Part shown: piece after piece, positions 34,658 to 44,421 of the stretch
Position numbering within the stretch: the first letter of the stretch is position 1
How the letters are laid out: each line of letters begins with the position of its first letter
DNA from: Calendula officinalis
Lineage: Eukaryota; Streptophyta; Magnoliopsida; Asterales; Asteraceae
DNA length: 64,000 bases
Direction of reading: 5' to 3'
Assembly (NCBI GenBank): GCA_963853835.1
Contig: OY970834.1
Span: 21,954,365-22,018,364 of the forward strand
Translations under genes and position numbers: made by a program
Notes under the pieces: model-generated
The model's input: only the letters and a program-made list of their open reading frames with translations
Databases searched by the model: none
What the model was told of the DNA's origin: nothing

Positions 34658-34916
34658 TTTTTCTATATTACATAGGTTGTTAAAGTTAATTTTAGTTTTG
34701 TTGGTTTCAACTGATAGTTGAAAGATGTTTTTCCATAATGAAGCTTCTAAAGACCGATTTGTGCACTAAAATGGATGATGATTTTTTGAATCAAGCGTTG
34801 ATTAGTATAGTAGAAAAAAACGCTTTTAGATGTTACAATTAAAAGTGTAATCAATCGTTTTCAGAAAATGAAAGAACGAAGAAGTCAACTTTAAAATGTA
34901 ATTTATAGACGTTTTT

Positions 34917-35168
34917 TTGACATATGTAATGAAATCGTACTTTTCAATTTCTTTTTATGTTTTTTATAAAACTACATTCTTTCAATCAAAAGAAATTATT
35001 GAAAATACTTTCCGTTTGCCACTTAATTCCAGCGAGCTGGAATGGTATTATAAGAATAAAAATAAGTGGTATATCTTAACCACCGAAGTAAATTGGGACT
35101 TCTATGTAAGGTTGTGGAATGACACCAAGGAAGAACATTTTGATGTTCGTGTCCGCCAAACACGTTAA
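34917..35168 (+). pseudogene. Second PB1-like domain segment
   Basis: The frame holds KEIIENTFRLPLNSSELEWY, NKWYILTTEVNWDFYVRLWN and EEHFDVRVRQTR before a stop. It aligns with the segment at 32300-32510 (EYVEKIYNL...LEWIHDIDNQWIELTSPTEW...LKVRVRP). It could be a second exon of the same gene, giving tandem PB1-like domains, or a separate duplicated fragment. A start codon and acceptor could not be fixed. Confidence 0.45.
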
Positions 35169-35662
35169 ATTACTTTTTTACTTTATTGGTTTTATTTATT
35201 AGTTTGTTTTGCTGTTGGTTCTTAATATGTACATCCGTTTGTTTTTTATTAGTTTGTACCTGTGGACTTGTGGTATGTGCTGGATTGATGGTTTTTTGCC
35301 ATTTTAAAGTTATGGTTTTTATTCCCTTTGTTTGTGACTTCTTTAACAATTATCTTTTGAGATTTAGTATATTTGCTAGTCTGAAACAATAAAGGTACGT
35401 TGTGTGGTATCATGTATCTATCCATTTTTAAGTTTTCGACCAGTTTCAATCGATTGAAACTTTGACCGAATCCGGTTCTACTCCTAACCGGAGGTACACT
35501 CAATTATGTATTGAATAATTGATGACATATATAAGTTGGCTAGTACTTACCAACTCTAATCCTTGGATTTTGAGGATGAATTGGTGATGATGGTCCAACA
35601 CTTTTCGATTCTTGCGTTGCTAAAAGTGTGGCACAGTTGCGTCATGACCTCTTGATAAAATG
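35169..35662. other. Intergenic, no gene seen
   Basis: T-rich then mixed sequence. A local inverted word TTTCAATCGATTGAAAC lies near 35444. No protein similarity was recognised. Confidence 0.5.
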
Positions 35663-35969
35663 TAGACCTGTAAACGAACCGAACGAACACGAACGGGGTC
35701 TTGTTTGTGTTCGTTTGTTAAGGAAAAAATGTGTTCGCGAACGGTTCACGAACACTTATCGAACAAAATTTTGTGTTCGTGTTCATTTGTTAAGAAAATT
35801 TAGTGTTTACGAACGGTTCGTGAACGAGGGTAACAAACATAAACGAACACAAACGAACATAAACAAACAAAAACGTACACGAAACGAACATAAATAAACA
35901 CAAACGTACACAAACGAATATAAACAAACTCCCGCAGAACGGTACACGAACGGTTCGTTTACAGACCTA
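35663..35969. mobile_element. hAT-type MITE
   Basis: 307 bp. Ends TAGACCTGTAAACGAACCG and its inverse, with the same 8-bp flank ATAAAATG on both sides (35655-35662, 35970-35977). The interior is made almost entirely of GAACGAACAC/AAACGAACAT words, a subterminal repeat style seen in hAT elements. No transposase. Confidence 0.92.
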
Positions 35970-36085
35970 ATAAAATGATATTTGCAAGATATTTACATGT
36001 TGACGGTGGAATATAGGAGCTCAAGTTGGGTGGTTATTTTTTGATAAGTGTATTTATTTATTTATGTAAGCATATTCTTTTGATA

Positions 36086-36300
36086 TTTTTTTTTGAACGA
36101 CAAGTTAGTAAGTTAGTGGTTCGAGTCTAGACAGTGATATCCACAAAGGGCAGTATATTTTTCCTCGAAGGCTCCACATATGAGGAATAAACTCCACCAC
36201 CTTTTAAACTTCAAATTTTGCCTCCAAAAAGTCTTGAAACCCAAGACCTCTTGAAGGAAAACCCCAAGGCTATTCTTGGTGGCCAATTGACGTAGACCAA
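36086..36300 (-). mobile_element. SINE-like retroposon
   Basis: Read on the minus strand it starts near AATTGGCCACCAAGAATAGC, has a B-box-like GGTCTTGGGTTTCAAGAC and ends TTGTCGTTCAAAAAAAAA. The terminal TTGYCGTT plus poly(A) is shared with the SINEs at 30538 and 54990. No clear target duplication. Confidence 0.65.
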
Positions 36301-38306
36301 TTGGTTAATATTTTAAAATGGACTAATAGTTAATTATAGTGCTATTTTACCCTTTTCCAACACTAACTTGGTTAAGCAAGACTTTGTTTGCTCGGGGCGG
36401 AACAAACCCTGTAATTAAGTTTTGCGGCAAACAAATAAGGTCCAGTTACACGTTTTATCTTATAATAAATACCCAACAAAACCAATTTTAATCATGTTAT
36501 ATTTGCAAAATTAACTACAAAAGCATCATAATAACATCACAAATCTTACTTTTGACAAGTGAACATCATGATACCAGAGCAAAAAACCACAAGTCTTCAA
36601 ACGAATCCAAATTTCATAAACCATAATTGCTCAACAGAAAAACATACAAATGCAAACCTTGTCATCCATCTTTGAAAGTTGAGTGAGACCAAGACATATA
36701 ATCTCTTATATAGATTATGTTTGCATGCTAGCCTCTGTTGCGTTCATCCACTCAGCAAATACCTATGATAATCACCTTTCATCTTCAAGTAAAGCACCTT
36801 CGATTGACGGAACCAGATATGCTTCTTAACGTAAGTATATCACAACACACACCTTTCATAATTTGAGGTACACTAACATATATGATTTAATTTCCTAACA
36901 TCTATGCTTTTAAACCGTTGCAACTTGCAAGGTTCATATCATTTTTCTTGCATAAACTTTGAAAATTAGAAAGGAAGAATCTTTAATGGTGGTCTTGAAT
37001 TGAATGAAGTCGTGGTGGACTGCGAGAATAAAAAGGAGGTGGACACTGGGATCCACAGCAGACGGTGTTGGTGGGTGAGAAATGAAATTATCAAACAAGT
37101 CTCTTGTTTGATTGCACTGAGAAAAGGAAAGTGGAGAGAAATAAGGTTTCCTATTCTCTAGTTTTAATTTTCTATTAGACAGAGGGAATTGGTGAGAATT
37201 GAAAATTTGGGAAAAGGAAAAAAACACGGAGACTTCAAATCTCCATCCGTTCCTCGTTTTAAGCTGTGGTCCTTGTCAGTTATTAAAATATAATTCATAA
37301 AATCCTATTTTACACTTTGTTATCGAAAAATAAAATATTATTTTTTGTGATTATTTTCCATTGCAGTTTTCCACATTGGGATTTGTTGTGAAACGATATT
37401 GGGAAATACAAGCACATGAACTTGAAGAATTTTGGAAAATTATGTGTTCACATACAACTATGAATGCACTGCTAATTCAATTTTGTTACAGAAACTGTAT
37501 GAGTTGGTACTCGTTCTTCATTATTTTATTTAAATATATTGACTTTTGTAATATTGAATTTGTTATAAGTCATATTGACGGTGGTTGATTATATTCAACA
37601 CCTTCATAAGTAGACATTATGTAGTAGTTAAACACCTCCATAACTAAACTTTATGTACATAAAGTCTATAATCATTATCTACCCTATATATATGGTGTTA
37701 TCTTTTTTGTATCATCTGTATCTCTTCTATCTTATGAATCCCTTGTATCTTTTGTCTCTCTAGTATCTTATGTAACATTTGTACCATGATTCCATGTATA
37801 ATGAGATGTTGTCATAATACTTGTTGACTTGAGCTAATTGGTTTACAACAGAATTGACGTTTTTGAAAATGAGCATGGTTTATGTTTTTTGATGTTATTA
37901 TTGATTTTATTAATGCACTATTATTATTAATTTATTTATAATATTTGTATATTTTATGTTTTAATAATGATTGTCTGGAAAAAATATATGTTTGCTAATT
38001 ATAAAGTTTTTACCAAACAAGAGAAATGATTATTTGTTGCAATTCTCTGTTGAAGTCTCTGTGCTACTAAACAGAATAATCAATTCTCATTCTCCAGACT
38101 AATTTCATTTCTCTGTAATTTCATTATCTACAATTATTTCTCTACAATTTCATTCTTTGTACCAAACACACCCTTATAATATTCATTTCCTTTCATATCC
38201 TTCTCTTTTTACGTAGTATTTTTCTTCTATTTTCTTTAATTTAATTTAAATAAACTTATGGTTGTCGACTACTCATACGTTAACATGTATTGTAATGAGC
38301 ATTTTA
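36301..38306. other. Intergenic, no convincing gene
   Basis: Open frames at 36934-37227 (minus) and 37361-37588 (plus) match nothing I know and lie in AT-rich, low-complexity sequence. Around 38005-38178, TTTTTACCAAACAAGAGAAA and TTTGTACCAAACACACCCTT look like the worn ends of another MITE. Confidence 0.45.
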
Positions 38307-38464
38307 AGAACATAAATGATATTTGTGCCTACTCATGTGCCTACCAACTATGTGTAATCCAATAATTCTCTTTCTTCATATCATAATTTGATTTTAACAT
38401 TTGTCATGATCAAATTGGTAGGCACATGAGTAGACACAAATAATATGCGTAAATACCATTTCTC
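38307..38464. mobile_element. MITE related to family A
   Basis: Terminal repeats with GTGCCTACTCATGTGCCTAC and the inverse GTAGGCACATGAGTAG, sharing AAATGATATTT and CCTACTCAT words with the family A copies at 23514 and 40944. Its target duplication is not clear. Confidence 0.7.
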
Positions 38465-38494
38465 TTTTCAGAAAGATCGAGTCAAAATAGATTA

Positions 38495-38671
38495 CTCCAT
38501 CCATTTTAATTTTATTATCCATATTTCTATTCTGATATGTACCAAATTAATTGTCTACTTATAAGTTTAACCCATCAAAATGAATTTAAGTGCAAAAAAG
38601 AAAATTTGATTGATGACAAAGTGTAATTAATATAGTTTTCTTAACTGTATGTTTTTTTGGGACGGATGAAG
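38495..38671. mobile_element. Stowaway-like MITE, worn
   Basis: Flanked by TA at 38493-38494 and 38672-38673. Starts CTCCATCCATTTTAATTTTA and ends GGGACGGATGAAG. The TIR match is limited to the outer ends. Confidence 0.65.
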
Positions 38672-38837
38672 TATTATTAAAGCCTTTTTCTTAATATGTT
38701 TAAAAAATCATTCGAAGGTTCACAAAGTGTGAATTATGTGTAGCATGGCCTGATAGTAGGAAAAGATAATATCCACGTATCCCACATACAAGTGGCCAGT
38801 GATGCACTATCATCTATTCGTGAATGGTTTTTATTAA

Positions 38838-38974
38838 AGGGTTTTGATAATGCTGTCATTAAGTGCATAAAAAGTTGTACAATGGAGTAGTTCCTGAAAT
38901 TTAGGAGTCGGTTGTAGATTAAAATACAAGCATTTAATGCATGTCAGCCCTAAGGGCTGTCATTATCAAAACTC
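38838..38974. mobile_element. Short MITE with AGGGTTTTGATAATG ends
   Basis: AGGGTTTTGATAATGCTGTC at the left and GGGCTGTCATTATCAAAACT at the right form inverted ends around about 137 bp. A one-sided relative may lie at 29358. The target duplication is not resolved. Confidence 0.65.
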
Positions 38975-40934
38975 TTCATTAAATACAAAAAATCTCACTC
39001 GTATTCTTACATGCTTTCATGTGACATTCGGTTTAAAAGGTCAACTTCTTTTCAAAAGAGCAAATTATTCGGTTTAAAAGGTCAACCATAAGTCTTGCCA
39101 CCTCTCTAAATTGCAAACCATCCAAGTTCTCTTGCACTTGTCTCAGCCTTCCTACTGGTGCCAACTTGGTTAGATGGTCAATATGGTCACCCATCATCGG
39201 TAAATTCCATAAAAAGCTCTTCTCGTGGAATGCAAAACCGCTTATGTTGACCATTTTTTCTCATTAAATCCGTTTTAATTAGGTGCCCTTGTCACTTACT
39301 ACCTATCTTCGTTTTTGCCCCTGGAGAAGTTAATTGGAATGTATAAGAAGAAAATTCATTTAGGGAGAATCTTTAGAACAAAAAGTTCATTGGATTGTTT
39401 GGAACAAAAAGTGTTAGCTCCCCTAATTAATGCATGGTATTCAAGCTTGCAACCACACCATGCTCACTAAATGGTGTTGGTGTTTCCGTTTTGAACCCAG
39501 TGGCGAATTCTAAAAAAGATTGAGAGGGTACACAATTTTATCTTGGGCTTTGATGATAACTTGTTTAAGCTATTTTTAAAACAAATTAAATAGAATATAT
39601 ATTATAATTTATTTATCTTTGCAACTTAATAACATCAGTCGCATATTTTTTTATTAGGGGTATCACTAATACTTAAAAATAAAAATTATTTGAAATTATT
39701 CATAAAATTTTGAATGTATGGTAGATCTACCATGTGTTGAACTACATTATCTTTGGTGCAAAAGAATCAAATCAATACATGGGGTGGGGAGAATGAGGTC
39801 TCAATAATATAAATCCAAAGAAAGGAACAGGTCGTTGGAACAAAATTATAAAATTGCAAAGTGACCATCAAAATTCTAATATCGATCTTCGTTGTCTTTT
39901 TAGGAGAGAAATTGGCAAGAGTCATAAATCATAATATTGGGTTTTAGACGGATATTTGGGTCGGAGACAGTGATCTTAAGACCACTTATGACTTACCCAC
40001 TTACTCGAATTCAGAGCCCAGCTCTTTGGGCCAAACGTATAGTAGCTGGGCTTGAAAAAGAAACATGAGAACTGGGATTGAATTAAACGGGCTTCAATCG
40101 CTGCTAACTTCCCTTCACCTTCGTGAGTGGTGACTGTGATGACGGCTGGCAATTCTCGGTTAAGGGCGTCATGAAATTTATTTACTACAAAATTCTCCGG
40201 AATTTACTCTAGGGTATTATCTATAGGGAGTGATATTTACATAACATGTTTTAACCTATGTACCATAAAAAATACATTATATACTTATACAGTTTGCAGT
40301 AATATTTATACTATGTGATATAAGTATCAAAAGATGTGGTATATAAATTAATTCCCATTATTTATACTTACAACGCAAGATACATACAAATTAACCCTCC
40401 GTTTCCTACAGTCACTTCTATAGAAAAGGGTTTGCTCATATTTTTGTAGGAAAAATATTCGCACCTAAAACAAAACGTAGAATGCAACAACACGAATGCA
40501 ATTTTTAATAAAATTTCCAATGGAATAAAACGTCAAAACCGAAAGGGTTTTCGGTTTTGGTTTTCGGTTCTCGTTTTCACAAGGGTACTTTGTATTACCT
40601 CGTGATACAATGTCCCGTTCGTGAACAATCCTTAGGTGTGAACCGGTGGAGGGATTTCTTCTTTGATTCTAGCATTGTGTGGGAATCTGGCTCATACACA
40701 ATCACGGGGTTTGTAATCAACGAGCACTGCGAATGTAAGTCTTCAAATTTATGTTTTAATTTGCTTATTAAAATTATCTAGTTGTATTAAAATTGTAAGC
40801 CTAACAAGTCAAAACGTTTTTCTGAAAACGGGTTTATCGTTTAGTAAGTTATTCGTATTTTTCCGCGACGAATAATGTGTCGCTAAATGCATAGAAACCC
40901 CAACATGTTGTATTCTTTACTAGCCACTTGCTAG
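38975..40934. other. Intergenic, no assignable gene
   Basis: Two open frames are worth noting. At 39033-39254 (minus) a 73-codon frame reads HIDHLTKLAPVGRLRQVQEN; at 40557-40781 (plus) a 74-codon frame reads VNRWRDFFFDSSIVWESGSY. Both have a non-random look but I cannot name a family. A 20-bp direct repeat ATTCGGTTTAAAAGGTCAAC lies at 39026 and 39067. Confidence 0.4.
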
Positions 40935-40943
40935 TTTTTAATA

Positions 40944-41122
40944 GAGAAATGATATTTAGTCATACCATTTAGACCTACTCATAAGCCTACCCACTTGATA
41001 GGATGACATGTGTATTCCACTAATTCTCTCTCCTAATATTATCCCTTGATTTTGACACGTGTCTTCATCTAATGAGTAGGCCTATGAGTAGGTATACATG
41101 GTAGGCCTAAATATCATTACTC
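40944..41122. mobile_element. MITE, Mutator-type (family A), copy 2
   Basis: 179 bp, the inverse-orientation relative of 23514-23691, sharing the interior GGATGACATGTGTATTCCAC and TTGACACGTGTCTTCAT. The 9-bp flank TTTTTAATA is perfect on both sides (40935-40943, 41123-41131). It lies about 330 bp before the ATG of the twin CX9C gene. Confidence 0.93.
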
Positions 41123-41397
41123 TTTTTAATATATTCATATGAGTTTCTAAATTGGTGTGATGACAGTATCGAAGCTCTAATCCTCGTTCCTTTGTGCTAT
41201 TAAAAAAAAAACATGTTATTAAACATAAAGACAGACAAAAAAATCTGTTCAAAAAATCATTATAACCTCTTTTTTCCCCCAAAATATTACAAGCGAAATT
41301 TACCAAATATTTAGTCAATGGATTTTTAGTGGTCAAAAGACAAAACTCATATCCGCGCTCAAATATCGAGTCCGTTTTTATAGATTTAGCAAAGCTC

Positions 41398-41408
41398 AAA
41401 AACCCTAG
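41398..41408 (+). promoter_or_regulatory. Telo-box-like motif in the 5' leader of the CX9C gene
   Basis: AAAACCCTAGT lies 41 bases before the ATG. Such telo-boxes are common in plant genes for ribosomal and mitochondrial proteins. The role here is inferred from position only. Confidence 0.4.
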
Positions 41409-41448
41409 TTTCCTAAACCCATTCGTTTTCCCAAATTTCCAGTCAAAA

Positions 41449-42181
41449 ATGGAGAAGGCTGAAGCTGTTTGCGGACAAGAAGCATTGGAATTGCTCAATT
41501 GTGTTGCCAATTCATCTTTCGATCAAGATAAATGCATTAATCTCTTGAATTCCCTACGGAAATGCGTGTTAGACAGGGTAAAGTTATACCCCTTTTTCAG
41601 TATTTCGGAATAGAAATTGGATTTAGATTACAGCAATTCCTGCCTAATTTCATGTTTTTAGGTGTTAACGTTAGATCTTTCGAGTTTGATGTACTTTTTC
41701 TTGGAGTGTTATAGTTTAATTACACGTTAGTTATGGATTCATATTAATAGAAAATTAAAACTTGATAAATTGATCGGAGCTCTACATAGTGTGTTTACTT
41801 ATGTAGATAGAGAAATGCTAAGTAATGATCTATAAGTAACAACAATCGACTGAAACACGCAGGTAAAAAGGGGAAAGATTATTAACCAGAATATATATTT
41901 TGGTTGATAGTGTTTCATGTTTCTATAATATGTTAGGTATAGTTTGGGAGCATTAAACTTTAGAATCATATAGGTTAAGACATTTATAATGGAGCCATTG
42001 CAGAAAATTAGATTGTATTTCTCGTTCTTCACAGATCAATCATGAAGACTATTTAGTAGAAAATTATATTTTAAATAATTAAATATTAGAAATTTGTTTA
42101 TCTTTCATATTTACTGTGCAGAAAGTGAAGAAGTTCTCACTAGCAGAAGACAAACAAGCAAAAAGTGAAAAGATGGGTTAA
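41449..42181 (+). CDS. Small twin CX9C (CHCH) protein, two exons, intact
   Basis: Exon 1 is 41449-41577 and exon 2 is 42122-42181, joined across a 544-bp intron with GT (41578) and AG (42121) borders in phase 0. The protein has 62 residues. Cysteines lie as C-x9-C twice, CGQEALELLNC and CINLLNSLRKC, the signature of CHCH proteins imported into the mitochondrial intermembrane space and oxidised by Mia40. The C-terminus is Lys-rich (VKKFSLAEDKQAKSEKMG). Members act in respiratory complex assembly or copper handling; which one this is cannot be told from the motif. The frame is clean, the start is the first ATG of a plausible leader (AAACCCTAG, GTCAAAA before ATG), and it is the only clearly intact host gene here. 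Confidence 0.85.
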
Positions 42182-42542
42182 AAACAGGGGTGACAAATGG
42201 CAATTTCATTTTAAACTCAGCATTACTTTCATGATGAAGAATTTGCTTCTCTTCTGTTGCAGTTGAGATGAAAATATAAATGATTTAAACATTGTAAGTA
42301 TTAAACATGTAACCCTCATGTTGACAAATGAGATTTTGTATCCAAGTTTTTGTAAGCTTCTTCTACGAAAGATTACAATTAGTTACTAAACTTGATTAAC
42401 ATTACAGCTTTACTCGTAATTTTTATCTAACATGCGTTCATAATTAGGATCATTAAGAATCGGATGAAAAGGGTAAATGGGGAATCTAGACTGTGAATAA
42501 CAATAGTTCTTCTGAAAATGTAAAAACATACTCTAATTTGCC
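42182..42542 (+). other. 3' UTR and downstream of the CX9C gene
   Basis: AT-rich, with AAATATAAATGATT near 42270 as a possible polyadenylation signal region. No gene. Confidence 0.45.
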
Positions 42543-42751
42543 AAAAAAGATGGTTATTGTTATATTAAATCGTCTTGCAGTGTCTTCTTACCTAGTTAAC
42601 CCATTCCAAATAAAGAAAATAGAAAATTACCTAGTCAAAAAAGATGGTTATTGTTATATTAAATCGTCTTGCAGCGTCTTCTTACCTAGTTAACCCATTC
42701 CAAATAAAGAAAATAGAAAATTACCTAGTCAAAAAAGATGGTTATTCTTAA
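42543..42751. repeat. 94-bp tandem repeat, 2.2 copies
   Basis: AAAAAAGATGGTTATTGTTA begins units at 42543, 42637 and 42731. The first two units are almost identical through TCTTACCTAGTTAACCCATT. The third is partial. The near identity suggests a recent duplication. Confidence 0.9.
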
Positions 42752-42773
42752 TGATCATAAGATCATTAAGAAT
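42744..42773. repeat. Perfect 13-bp inverted repeat (hairpin)
   Basis: ATTCTTAATGATC, loop ATAA, GATCATTAAGAAT. It immediately ends the 94-bp tandem array. A matching single arm, GATCATTAAGAAT, occurs just upstream of the array at about 42449. Confidence 0.85.
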
Positions 42774-43504
42774 GTATTATATTATTTCTCAAGCAGGTAC
42801 AAATAAAATTATGTATTATATAATTCACTAATAAAAATTTATGTCTAACCGTTTTGACGCGTTTCTATATAACTGGGTTATGTAGAAAGCGTTTTCCATC
42901 ACTGGGCTTGTTTGTTGCTACAAAACTGTTGAAAATGGAAAAAATAAAAAGAAAAGAAACTTATGGTCATTGACTTATGATCTCAACTATTTGGTCAGAC
43001 CATTTTGGATGCAGATCTAAATGGTCATATCCTTTTACATGTAAACTCAAAATTCTTTTATTAATGTATATATAACCTGTCACTTGCATCACGTTGTGGC
43101 TCGCTGGGTGGTAATGGAACACTGCATTCACAGAATTAAAAGTGTTACGGGAATAATAGTTTTATTATTTTATAGTGTTAAAATCACTTAAGTATAACGT
43201 AATTTTCATAAATGTTCATTTTATGTGATGTGTTTCTTTTTTGTTATTTAAGTCAATTTACTCTTAATCATGTTAATTACCTCAATCCTTATACGATAAT
43301 ATAAATTTCCGATTTTGCCAATTCATAACTTTCTGGCCGGTTCATGTTAATTAATCGGTTTTCACATTTTATTAGCAAGAAAGAAGTAAAGCAAATGACG
43401 TGCAAAAGGATACTTAAAAACCTAAATCATGGAATGACTTTTGACGTATAAAAGTGTAATCCCCCTCAAGCTTAAAGCAATTCACCACACACATACTTTC
43501 ATGT
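42774..43504. other. Intergenic, no gene seen
   Basis: AT-rich. It separates the CX9C gene from the 3' edge of the minus-strand NOC4 remnant. Confidence 0.5.
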
Positions 43505-44022
43505 TTCAACTATCCTTGTATACATCAATAGGAATTAAAGTGGTAATGTAAGGAATGACACCCATGCTTTAGACAATTTCACCTTCATCTTTTTCAAAAT
43601 ATTACCTGAAGATGGAACCTACGAACAATAAACAAAACAATAATTTTTTAGTATATTTATAAAGTAAAAAGAAACAGCTAAAGTGATGAGAAAATGAAGC
43701 ACGTACATCATTACTAGACTTGTTGACCTTTGACTCTCTTTTACCTTTACCTTTACCTTCTTTGGTGAAAACACCTAAGCCAAAGTGTCATAAGTAAGAA
43801 TGTTTGTTATTAAAGACATGATATATTCATATTCAGCAGCTTCTTCAAGGGCTGGGATTTTAGATATTATTTTATGTATATTACCAATTAAAACCCTCCT
43901 CTGGTGAAATTAAACATCATTCATTAATTCAATTGTCATAACAAAAGAAAACCATGAAAACGAAATAAGTTGGAAGATCAAGTGTTTTAATGATCTTTTC
44001 CAGGCTTATGTAAGTAAAATAG
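43505..44022 (-). pseudogene. NOC4: NOC4 remnant, 3' exons
   Basis: Minus-strand exons continue the NOC4 protein after the transposon block. From 44022 the acceptor GCGGCAG is followed by YFTYISLEKIIKTLD. Near 43805-43880 lies NIHKIISKIPALEEAAEYEY; near 43693-43790 TKEGKGKGKRES and NKSSNDV with a GTACGT donor. Exon 43618 down carries NILKKMKVKLSKAWVSFLTL, then PL and an in-frame TAA (43535-43537), after which PIDVYKD continues in a shifted frame. The rest of the C-terminal CBF/Mak21-type domain is missing. NOC4 works with Nop14 and Noc proteins in 40S subunit maturation in the nucleolus. This copy is not functional as read. Confidence 0.82.
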
Positions 44023-44084
44023 CTGCCGCATAAGCAAAGTAACTCATGGATTTACATTTACTAAAAAGAAAAAAAGGATTAAAA

Positions 44085-44391
44085 TGATACGGATTGAGAT
44101 AATGTCGAGAATGGAGACCCACCAAATCGTTAACTTAGGCCTTAAGTTATCGATTGAAGCATATCTTTTGGAGATTTCTTTTTATCTTAACTTTAGTAAT
44201 TGAATAATGACCAATTAGACTTTTATTGGGACTTATTTTATTTCCTTAGTTTATTACGTGAACCTTTTAAGTATTGCAATTGTTTGTGGAAAAAAGGTCA
44301 GACTGTTTTTGCTAATAACTTTAATCGAAATTTTCGATTGTTCTTGTTCTTGAGCGTACTGTTGTTTCTTCATTCTTCAAGATCCCTATCA
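44085..44391 (+). repeat. Left LTR of Ty3/Gypsy element
   Basis: 307 bp, TGATACGG to CCTATCA, preceded by TAAAA (44080-44084). It differs from the right LTR at about four positions, so the insertion is young. Confidence 0.93.
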
Positions 44392-44393
44392 AG

Positions 44394-44405
44394 TGGTATC
44401 AGATT
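44394..44405 (+). other. Primer-binding site of Gypsy element, partial match
   Basis: TGGTATCAGATT follows the LTR by two bases. The first ten bases match the initiator-Met tRNA complement; the last two do not. Confidence 0.7.
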
Positions 44406-44421
44406 TCAGGGTTATGACGAC

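Noticed and set aside
36934..37588. Open frames of 97 and 75 codons
   Set aside because: Low-complexity, no homology recognised, no splice or start context; likely chance.
42543..42751. Direct repeats considered as a CRISPR array
   Set aside because: Units are 94 bp, contiguous and without unique spacers, in a plant nuclear context.
44200..44421. N-terminal 74 codons of the long Gypsy frame as coding
   Set aside because: They read through the LTR and primer-binding site; an identical frame appears in the right LTR. The gag start at 44422 is preferred.
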